Source of the DNA: CAIKZD01 sp041675165
Lineage (GTDB): Bacteria; Patescibacteriota; Minisyncoccia; Moranbacterales; UBA2206
Length of the DNA stretch: 39,205 nucleotides
Direction: 5' to 3'
NCBI GenBank assembly: GCA_041675165.1
Contig: JBAYUI010000010.1
Span: forward strand, 1-39,205
The translations under genes were made by a program, and so were the position numbers. Shown piece after piece: positions 16,069 to 21,202 of the stretch. The notes beneath the pieces were generated by a model that searched no databases, was not told the origin of the DNA, and was given only the letters and a program-made list of their open reading frames with translations. Positions within the stretch are counted from its first letter, which is position 1. Every line of letters starts with the position of its first letter.

Positions 16069-16081
16069 GAGGGAGTGCTAA
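16055..16081. promoter_or_regulatory. CIRCE operator (HrcA binding site)
   Basis: Perfect consensus: TTAGCACTC (16055-16063), nine bases, GAGTGCTAA (16073-16081). It is the only CIRCE seen in the window, 44 bases upstream of hrcA. Confidence 0.97.
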
Positions 16082-16137
16082 TTCAAATTCTACTACACTT
16101 TCGGAGGTTGTCAAATTTCAGCCTAAATCATCCCCCA

Positions 16138-16165
16138 TTGACAAGAAAAATAATCGCGCTAGAAT
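16138..16165 (+). promoter_or_regulatory. Promoter of the second small Cys-rich gene
   Basis: TTGACA (16138-16143), 16 bases, TAGAAT (16160-16165). The predicted start near 16172 leaves a leader of about 230 nt before the coding region. Confidence 0.65.
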
Positions 16166-16186
16166 GGAATTGCTATGAACATAAAT

Positions 16187-16334
16187 CGAACTAAAACCAA
16201 TCGCCCGATGCACGTCATTATTTCTTTGGTCGCGAAGACCAAGGCCGGCTTTAGTTTGAGTGGAATGGAAGGATAGAGAAAACGCAAAAAATCATTTCAA
16301 CCGAACTAAAGCCGACCCCTCAGGGATCGGCTTT
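16187..16334 (+). promoter_or_regulatory. Structured 5' leader with mutually exclusive pairings (riboswitch-like)
   Basis: Four pairing segments are visible: A (CGAACTAAAACC, 16187-16198), B (CGGCTTTAGTTTG, 16246-16258), C (CCGAACTAAAGCCGA, 16301-16315) and D (TCGGCTTT, 16327-16334). B can pair with C over 13 bases, or more weakly with A. C can instead pair with D to form a stem around CCCTCAGGG. A separate hairpin TTGGTC-GCGAA-GACCAA lies at 16226-16242. Purine-rich GGAGG sequences follow at 16345 and 16358. This looks like a switch between two folds, but it matches no riboswitch class I know. Confidence 0.45.
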
Positions 16335-16401
16335 CAAGTTTTAAGGAGGAAAAAAGAGGAGGAGAAGTACATTAAACCTATGGCTAAAGGAGGGAGAAGC
16401 C

Positions 16402-16596
16402 ATGACAGATAACAACCGCTACAGCATCTTTGTTGCCGTTCGTACATACCAAGAACAATCAAGGGTATGCGAAAAGAGAGTAAGCTGCATAAGGAACGGT
16501 CAACTTATGTATTGCGAAAATTGCAAACACGAGGAATGCATCATTGACCCTGGCAGTGTAGACATCGTCAATATAAGCAAACGGAAGAAATACTAA
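16402..16596 (+). CDS. Small Cys-rich protein (64 aa)
   Basis: Not recognised. It starts MTDNNRYSIFVAVRTY and carries five Cys: VCEKRVSC near residues 23-30 and YCENCKHEEC near 38-46. A zinc-binding knuckle is likely. It ends basic (KRKKY). It has a strong Shine-Dalgarno (AAAGGAGGG, 7 bases before ATG), its own promoter and a long structured leader, and a strong terminator. A 10-codon frame MAKGGRSHDR (16380-16412) overlaps the start and spans the Shine-Dalgarno; it may be chance or a leader peptide. The set-up parallels the small gene at 11594: independent plus-strand unit, strong ribosome site, structured RNAs adjacent. Confidence 0.7.
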   Translation: MTDNNRYSIFVAVRTYQEQSRVCEKRVSCIRNGQLMYCENCKHEECIIDPGSVDIVNISKRKKY

Positions 16597-16635
16597 ATAC
16601 TCGGAGACCGTGCATTATATATGGCAATGTCAAAT

Positions 16636-16676
16636 GGGGAGTAGAATCTAACAAATTCCACTCCCCTCTTTTTTTC
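16636..16676 (+). terminator. Intrinsic terminator of the 64-aa gene
   Basis: GGGGAGT (16636-16642) pairs with ACTCCCC (16660-16666) and GAAT with ATTC inside, followed by TCTTTTTTT. Confidence 0.9.
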
Positions 16677-16679
16677 AAA

Positions 16680-16825
16680 CAAAAAAGAGCTACCTATCTT
16701 CGGTCAGCCCTAATAATAAAACTGTCTTTTCCTCCATCACCCGATTTTTATCCCGAACTAGATCACTAATTAAGGATAAAAACTGGATGATGGAGAAATG
16801 ACCGGATTTTTAAGGTTCTAGCTCT
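16680..16825 (-). ncRNA. Rod-shaped 146-nt RNA, 6S-like candidate
   Basis: A complete RNA gene by eye: near-consensus promoter, structured body, T-tail. Stems in plus coordinates: outer 16686-16692 with 16819-16825 (AGAGCTA); 16701-16706 with 16799-16804 (CGGTCA); 16732-16742 with 16785-16795 (11 bp, one wobble); 16745-16753 with 16774-16782 (TTTTTATCC). The 20-nt apical loop is 16754-16773. Between the second and third stems, one strand has about 3 unpaired bases and the other about 25, a large asymmetric central bubble. The outer stem runs straight into TTTTTTG. This rod with a central bubble is the layout of 6S RNA, the RNA polymerase regulator, though shorter than the usual 160-200 nt and without a sequence match I can verify. 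Confidence 0.6.
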
Positions 16826-16833
16826 GATTGATA

Positions 16834-16862
16834 ATTGTAGCATATAATTCTCATTATGTCAA
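16834..16862 (-). promoter_or_regulatory. Strong promoter of the rod-shaped RNA (extended -10)
   Basis: Minus strand: TTGACA (16857-16862), 17 bases, TACAAT (16834-16839) with TG at the extended position. Start predicted near 16825-16828, at the base of the outer stem. Confidence 0.8.
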
Positions 16863-16874
16863 ATGAATTTTAGG

Positions 16875-16914
16875 CAAGAGAAAAGGGGCCTATTCATTTT
16901 TGAATACGCCCCTT
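16875..16914 (-). terminator. Intrinsic terminator of the multi-hairpin transcript
   Basis: GGGGC (16885-16889) pairs with GCCCC (16908-16912) and TATTCA (16891-16896) with TGAATA (16901-16906), one mismatch between. The minus-strand tail is TTTTC. Confidence 0.8.
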
Positions 16915-17150
16915 ATTTACTGCACAACTATGCGATTATCAAAGACCAGACAAAAGCGACATTTTGAACCATACAGTTTTTCCTTCGTGGAAGGAAAGAG
17001 TGATTTTTCTTGGATCAAGCAAAAATCTTTTTCTGTAAAAAACGGTTCGCAATGAATAGCTTCCAGAAACATCGAATGTTTCTTATGTGCTCCGAAGGAA
17101 GTTTCCCTCAGCCGCCGTCGCACATAGCCAATACTGCAATGAACACCGAT
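16875..17150 (-). ncRNA. Multi-hairpin transcript of unknown function (about 270 nt)
   Basis: Bounded by a promoter at 17157-17185 and a terminator at 16883-16914. Perfect hairpins in plus coordinates: AGAAACAT/ATGTTTCT (17065-17083), GATTTTT/AAAAATC (17002-17027), TTTCCTTC/GAAGGAAA (16979-16997). A 122-codon open frame covers 16917-17285, but its first 45 codons lie upstream of the promoter and include a Lys/Ser low-complexity stretch from A-rich DNA. The remainder is Cys/His/Phe-rich with no good start codon or Shine-Dalgarno. A non-coding RNA therefore seems more likely than a protein, but a short protein is not excluded. Confidence 0.4.
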
Positions 17151-17156
17151 ACAGAC

Positions 17157-17185
17157 ATAATAGTATATGCCCTTAAAAATGTCAA
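17157..17185 (-). promoter_or_regulatory. Promoter of the multi-hairpin transcript
   Basis: Minus strand: TTGACA (17180-17185), 17 bases, TATTAT (17157-17162). Confidence 0.6.
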
Positions 17186-17241
17186 TCGCCAATCGGCATA
17201 AATACTCACTTGATTTTTTTGATTTTTTCGATTTTTTATAC

Positions 17242-17262
17242 AAAAAAACACCGGAAAGGTGC
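17242..17262 (-). terminator. Short terminator of the coiled-coil gene
   Basis: Minus strand CACC-TTTCC-GGTG stem with flanking G-U pair, followed by seven T, 30 bases past the stop at 17292. Confidence 0.55.
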
Positions 17263-17291
17263 TCTGCGTTGGAACTGTGAGACAAAAAAAC

Positions 17292-17597
17292 TCATCCGGT
17301 CGCTCTTATCTCCACTCCGAGTTTACTCTTAATGACTTTTTTTATCTGTCCAATCTCTTCTTTTGCAATCGAAAACTCCTGGTTGAAATCCTCCTGACTT
17401 TTTACATAGCCATCAATAATCGTTTGAGTGCGATTAATATCAATGTTCAAATCCTCCCTCATCTCCGTAAAGCGTTTTGTTAAAATAGAATCCAGCGCAC
17501 CAAGAAGAACCTGATTGTTCTCAGCCAATCTTTTGTCCAGATGCTCGTTGAAATATTCTTTAGTTATATATTCACTTTTAACTTTTTCTTCTTTCAT
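17292..17597 (-). CDS. Small coiled-coil protein (101 aa), probably leaderless mRNA
   Basis: Not assigned to a named family. The sequence is almost wholly helical and charged: ITKEYFNEHLDKRLAENNQVLLGALDSILTKRFTEMREDL, then a second helix with SQEDFNQEFSIAKEEIGQIKKVIKSKLG. Small proteins of this make-up are frequent in Patescibacteria and in phages, where they act as oligomeric helices, but no function is known. The best promoter (TTGACG, 17 bases, TAAAAT at 17604-17609) puts the start of transcription at or within a base or two of the ATG, so the mRNA may have no leader, although GGAG lies just before the ATG in the DNA. Confidence 0.7.
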   Translation of the reverse strand: MKEEKVKSEYITKEYFNEHLDKRLAENNQVLLGALDSILTKRFTEMREDLNIDINRTQTIIDGYVKSQEDFNQEFSIAKEEIGQIKKVIKSKLGVEIRATG

Positions 17598-17603
17598 AGC
17601 TCC

Positions 17604-17632
17604 ATTTTATAACAATCCACCTCAAGCGTCAA
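17604..17632 (-). promoter_or_regulatory. Promoter of the coiled-coil gene
   Basis: Minus strand: TTGACG (17627-17632), 17 bases, TAAAAT (17604-17609). Only six bases separate the -10 from the ATG at 17597. Confidence 0.5.
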
Positions 17633-17636
17633 ACGA

Positions 17637-17667
17637 TCAAGAAAAAACAGCTCCTTCAAGCTGTTTT
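17637..17667 (-). terminator. Terminator of tRNA-Gln
   Basis: AAAACAGCT (17644-17652) pairs perfectly with AGCTGTTTT (17659-17667), followed on the minus strand by six T. It lies 8 bases past the tRNA. Confidence 0.8.
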
Positions 17668-17674
17668 ATGTCGG

Positions 17675-17746
17675 TTGGAGCGGTAGGATTCGGACCTACG
17701 CATGACGGGATCAGAACCCGTTGCCTTACCACTTGGCTACGCTCCA
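17675..17746 (-). tRNA. tRNA-Gln (anticodon CTG)
   Basis: Acceptor TGGAGCG pairs with CGCTCCA. Anticodon stem ACGGG/CCCGT with loop TTCTGAT, T-arm GTAGG-TCCGAAT-CCTAC, discriminator A, no encoded CCA. The U1-A72 first pair is typical of tRNA-Gln. It reads CAG. Confidence 0.96.
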
Positions 17747-17754
17747 TCGTTTCT

Positions 17755-17784
17755 TAACTAAAACAAGACTTTTTCAGTCTTGTT
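17755..17784 (-). terminator. Terminator of the ftsEX operon
   Basis: AACAAGACT (17762-17770) pairs with AGTCTTGTT (17776-17784) over TTTTC, followed on the minus strand by TTTTAG. It lies 28 bases past the ftsX stop. Confidence 0.75.
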
Positions 17785-17811
17785 CTAATATACTGTACCT
17801 TTCTAAAAAAA

Positions 17812-18732
17812 TCAAATCTTCAGGTATTTCCTCATCGCCACCCAGCTACTGAAAATTCCCAAGAAAATGCCCACCAAAAGTTGAGTGCCCAAAATGAACC
17901 AGAATTGCGAGAAATAGAATGATATCAGGCTTTGCGAAAGCATCGCTTCGGAGATGTGCAGATTGACGAACCGCATCGTGATGAGCAAAAGGATGGTCGC
18001 TACGATTGAAGATACCACGCCATAAATCACACCCTCGAACAAAAACGGCAAACGGATGAACATATTGGAAGCGCCGACCAACCGCATCACTTCGATTTCC
18101 GGCTTGTGGATATAGATGGTGATCCTTATGGTGTTGAAAATGATGAGCACGGAAACGGCGGCAAAAACTATCGCCAACGCCAAGCCCACTTTTCTGGCTT
18201 GGCCGACCATCTTATTGAGCCGGTCGATTATTTCCTTGTTCTTCACGTAATTCACCCGGCTGACATCATCCTTGAAAGAAGCTTTCGAGATATATTCGGT
18301 GATGTTCTGATACTGATTGGAATCATTGGCCTTCACTACCAAGGAAGCCAAGAGCGGATTGCTTCCGATCTCATCCAGTGACTGGAGGATAACAGGCTCG
18401 CCGGCGTTGTTTTTCTTGAAATCGGCCAAGGCTTGCTCTTTGGAAACATATTGCACGGATTTCACTTCGCCATAGCTTTCCAGATCGGATTTGACGGCCA
18501 TAATCCGGTCTTCATTGATATCCGCCTTGAAATAGACACTGACATTGATGCGATTTTCCACGCTCGAGAGGACCGTACTGGAAACCATAAGGAGCATCAT
18601 AAGCGCGCCGACCACATAGAGTGAGAGGGTCAGAACACTGACTGAAGCGACAGAAAGCCAACCATTTCTCCAAAAATTTATAAAACTTTCCTTAATTGTC
18701 CTACCGATGACAAGAAACATATTTTTTAACAT
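17812..18732 (-). CDS. ftsX: Cell division protein FtsX
   Basis: Permease-like partner of FtsE. The complex does not transport but activates peptidoglycan hydrolases at the septum. 306 residues: cytoplasmic N-terminus; first membrane segment (about 25-50, LSVASVSVLTLSLYVVGALMMLLM); an extracellular domain of about 120 residues (INVSVYFKADINEDRIMAVKSDLESYGEVKSVQYVSKEQALADFKK, the hallmark FtsX ectodomain); then three further segments including ALAIVFAAVSVLIIFNTIRITIYIHKPEIEVMRLVGASNMFIRLPFLFEG. The start overlaps the end of ftsE by seven bases, so translation is coupled. Confidence 0.95.
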   Translation of the reverse strand: MLKNMFLVIGRTIKESFINFWRNGWLSVASVSVLTLSLYVVGALMMLLMVSSTVLSSVENRINVSVYFKADINEDRIMAVKSDLESYGEVKSVQYVSKEQALADFKKNNAGEPVILQSLDEIGSNPLLASLVVKANDSNQYQNITEYISKASFKDDVSRVNYVKNKEIIDRLNKMVGQARKVGLALAIVFAAVSVLIIFNTIRITIYIHKPEIEVMRLVGASNMFIRLPFLFEGVIYGVVSSIVATILLLITMRFVNLHISEAMLSQSLISFYFSQFWFILGTQLLVGIFLGIFSSWVAMRKYLKI

Positions 18733-19514
18733 ACTCGATATTTACTTTTAGCATCATCGCAAATTATTTTTCCTTTTTCCAGAACGATTACCCGTCTGGA
18801 GGCTCGATCAACGATATCTCGGTCATGGCTGGCCAAAATGACAGTCGTGCCAAGCTTGTTGACTTTGAGGAGCAGCTCCACGATCTCCGCCGAACTGTCC
18901 GGATCGAGATTTCCCGTCGGTTCATCCGCCACGATCACCATCGGTTTATGGATAAGCGCGCGCGCCAGAACCACCCGCTGCTGTTCGCCACCGGACAATT
19001 GATGGGGAAATTTTTTCATCTTGTCTCCCAATCCTACGATATCCAAGATCTGCGGCACATCTTCCATAATCTCATCCGTATGCACGCCGCAAGCTTCCAA
19101 GGCATAGGCTACATTTTCAAAAGCGGTCTTTTTTGGCAACAATTTGAAATCCTGGAAAACCATTCCAATTTTTCGGCGATGGAACGGCAATTTGCGTTTT
19201 TTTATCTTACTCAAAGGTTCGCCGTTGAAATATACCTCGCCTTCCGTCGCCACTTCTTCGGCGTAAATCAGTTTTAGTAAAGTGGATTTTCCGGCCCCGC
19301 TGTGGCCGACTAATGTCACGAATTCCCCTTCTTTGATCTCAAAATCAAGATCATCCAAAGCAGACGCATCGCCCTTGTAGGTCTTGATTACATGATCGAA
19401 TTTCAAAATCGGAAAAGCTCCCTCCACCTCTTCGGTCACTTCTTCTCTCAATACATCCTCCTCCACCTCTCTAAATTTTTTTTCCACTGCTTCTCTTTCT
19501 TTAACTTTTTTCAT
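18726..19514 (-). CDS. ftsE: Cell division ATP-binding protein FtsE
   Basis: ABC-type ATPase of the FtsEX complex. 262 residues, about 35 more than usual: the N-terminus carries an extra charged helix (MKKVKEREAVEKKFREVEED and on to about residue 33) before the ABC domain begins at ILKFDHVIKTYKG. Walker A is G70HSGAGKS77, the Q-loop is VFQDFKLL, the signature is LSGGEQQR, Walker B is VIVADEPTGNLD, and the switch His is in ASHDRDIV. It overlaps ftsX by seven bases and follows prfB by 38 bases, so rubrerythrin-prfB-ftsE-ftsX probably form one operon. Confidence 0.94.
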   Translation of the reverse strand: MKKVKEREAVEKKFREVEEDVLREEVTEEVEGAFPILKFDHVIKTYKGDASALDDLDFEIKEGEFVTLVGHSGAGKSTLLKLIYAEEVATEGEVYFNGEPLSKIKKRKLPFHRRKIGMVFQDFKLLPKKTAFENVAYALEACGVHTDEIMEDVPQILDIVGLGDKMKKFPHQLSGGEQQRVVLARALIHKPMVIVADEPTGNLDPDSSAEIVELLLKVNKLGTTVILASHDRDIVDRASRRVIVLEKGKIICDDAKSKYRVC

Positions 19515-19552
19515 TTTATTTTTATACTCGAATAATACCTTTATATTATAAA

Positions 19553-20657
19553 TTATTTTTGAATATGTTTCAAGTAGCTTTCCATAAAACTGTTCAAGTC
19601 CCCCTCCAGGACAGCTTCCGCAGCCGCCGTTTCATGTTTGGTACGATGATCCTTGACCATTTTGTAGGGATGCAGGACATAGGAACGGATCTGGCTGCCC
19701 CATTCATTGGCTTTGGCTTCGCCCCGCAACTTTCTTTTTTCCACCTCTTTTTCCTCCAAATAGATCTTGTGCAGTTTGGCTTTCAAAATTTTCATCGCCT
19801 GCTCCTTGTTCTGGAATTGCGATCTCTCATTCTGGCAAGTGGCCACGATGCCCGTCGGGAGGTGTGTCACGCGCACCGCGCTGTCCGTCGTGTTGACACT
19901 CTGCCCGCCCGCCCCACTCGAACGATAGACATCCACCCGCACCTCACTTGGGTCAATTTGCACTTCCGCGATTTCCGAAATGACCGGCAAAACTTCCACT
20001 GAGGCAAAAGAAGTTTGGCGCAAATTATCAGAGTTGAATGGCGAGAGCCGCACCAAACGATGCACCCCCGCTTCGCTTTTCAAATAGCCATAAGCATATG
20101 GTCCGGAAATTTCCAGAGTGGCACTCTTGATGCCCGCCTCTGCCCCGCGCGCTTCATCGATCAGGCTGGCGCGAAAATTGTTTTTTTCGGCCCATCTGAG
20201 ATACATCCGCATGATCATTTCACTCCAATCCTGCGCGTCCACGCCGCCCGCGCCGCTCATAATGGTGAGGATGGCATTGTTCAAATCATATTCTCCGCCG
20301 AGCAGTGTCTTGAATTCCAACTCATCCAATTTCTTCCTGGCCTCACCTATCTTCTCATTAATTTCTTTTTCCTCCACTTCACTTGATTCATCGATTTCAG
20401 AAAACACACCCAAAAATTCCTCCAACTCATCGAGCTCCGTTTCCAGTCCCGAAAGCAAGACGATTTCGGCGCGTAAAGTTTCCAGCTCCTGCATGACTGC
20501 CGCCGCTTTTTGATTATCATTCCAAAATTCCGGCTCGGCTGAATCTTTTTCCAATTTTTCAATCCGGATTTTCTTTTTCGGCAAGTCAAAGATAGTCGCT
20601 CAAAAGAGCGAGTTTATCTTTCAGTTTAACAATTTCAAGTTTAAATTCTTTGATCAT
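19553..20657 (-). CDS. prfB: Peptide chain release factor 2 (made by programmed +1 frameshift)
   Basis: Recognises UGA and UAA stop codons and releases the peptide. The reading frame begins with ATG at 20657 (MIKEFKLEIVKLKDKLALLSDYL), meets an in-frame TGA at 20586-20588, and continues in the +1 frame as D-LPKKKIRIEKLEKDSAEPEFW to 19553, giving about 367 residues. The slip site CTT TGA C is the classic RF2 autoregulatory one: low RF2 favours frameshifting. Motifs in the main part are SPF for stop recognition (LSPFNSDNLRQTSFASVEV) and GGQ for hydrolysis (SSGAGGQSVNTTDSAVR). The ATG overlaps the rubrerythrin stop (TAATG), explaining the lack of a Shine-Dalgarno. Without the frameshift the protein would lack its start. 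Confidence 0.93.
20585..20611 (-). promoter_or_regulatory. prfB programmed frameshift site with upstream hairpin
   Basis: Minus strand: TCGCTC-TTTT-GAGCGA (20596-20611) forms a 6-bp hairpin, followed by CTAT and then CTTTGAC with the in-frame TGA at 20586-20588. The usual AGGGGG internal Shine-Dalgarno three bases before CTT is absent; GAGCGA in that area is at best weak. Confidence 0.85.
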
Positions 20658-21175
20658 TATAAATAATTCTTAATCAATTTGATGTGATCCGTTTCCACTT
20701 GCGTGAGTGCCGTGAAGAAAATTTTCACATTTTTCCCTGTCGCCTCTTTGGCGAATTGTGTGTAGAGGCTGGTCGCATTCTCTTCCAGCTTGATTGTTTC
20801 AGCAAAATTTTCAACGTCTTCGTCGCTACACTGTTTGGTTCTGGCTTCTGGCAGAGAAATTTTCATCAACTTACAAGCGATGTTGGCGTGTTCCAATTCC
20901 ACTTTGGCCAGACGTTTATACATAGCCTTGATCTCGTAAGTCGCAGCTTTCCCCGCCATGCAGAGATAGATAGCATTGGCATCCAACTCAAGCTCCAGCG
21001 TCGCTTCCAAATTTTTTTGATCAGCTTCCGACAATTCCAAGAGTTGTTCGGTGATCGGATTGGCATCCGCGCCGTCCTTAATAAAGCCTTTTCGCGACCC
21101 GCAGAACGGACACTCGCTCGGCCGTTCTTCCCCGATGTAGGCGTCCCCGCAAATCTCACAGATGTATGTTTTCAT
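20657..21175 (-). CDS. Rubrerythrin-like protein with N-terminal rubredoxin domain
   Basis: Non-haem di-iron peroxidase, thought to remove hydrogen peroxide in anaerobes and microaerophiles. 172 residues in the reversed order: an N-terminal rubredoxin-type iron site (C6-x2-C9 and C22-x2-C25, with YICEICG and ECPFCGS) followed by a ferritin-like four-helix domain. The helices carry Glu and His ligands, for example ATLELELDANAIYLCM, AKVELEHANIACKLM, ETIKLEENATSLY and LTQVETDHIKLI. The stop overlaps the prfB start as TAATG. An oxidative-stress protein fits with the oxygen-sensitive pyruvate:ferredoxin oxidoreductase nearby. Confidence 0.9.
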   Translation of the reverse strand: MKTYICEICGDAYIGEERPSECPFCGSRKGFIKDGADANPITEQLLELSEADQKNLEATLELELDANAIYLCMAGKAATYEIKAMYKRLAKVELEHANIACKLMKISLPEARTKQCSDEDVENFAETIKLEENATSLYTQFAKEATGKNVKIFFTALTQVETDHIKLIKNYL

Positions 21176-21202
21176 AGTGGTTTTTGGTTAATAATTAAGT
21201 TA

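Noticed and set aside
15106..16194. 362-codon plus-strand frame opposite hrcA and the grpE fusion
   Set aside because: It runs through CIRCE and the hrcA promoter and mirrors hrcA codons; no start signal.
16917..17285. 122-codon minus-strand frame
   Set aside because: It crosses a terminator and a good promoter, its start lacks support and its composition is odd; listed instead as a possible RNA transcript.
17515..17757. 80-codon plus-strand frame over tRNA-Gln
   Set aside because: It reads through the antisense of a complete tRNA gene.
20347..20589. 80-codon frame overlapping prfB in another frame
   Set aside because: Out-of-frame shadow of prfB; the TTG-start form of prfB itself is explained by the programmed frameshift.
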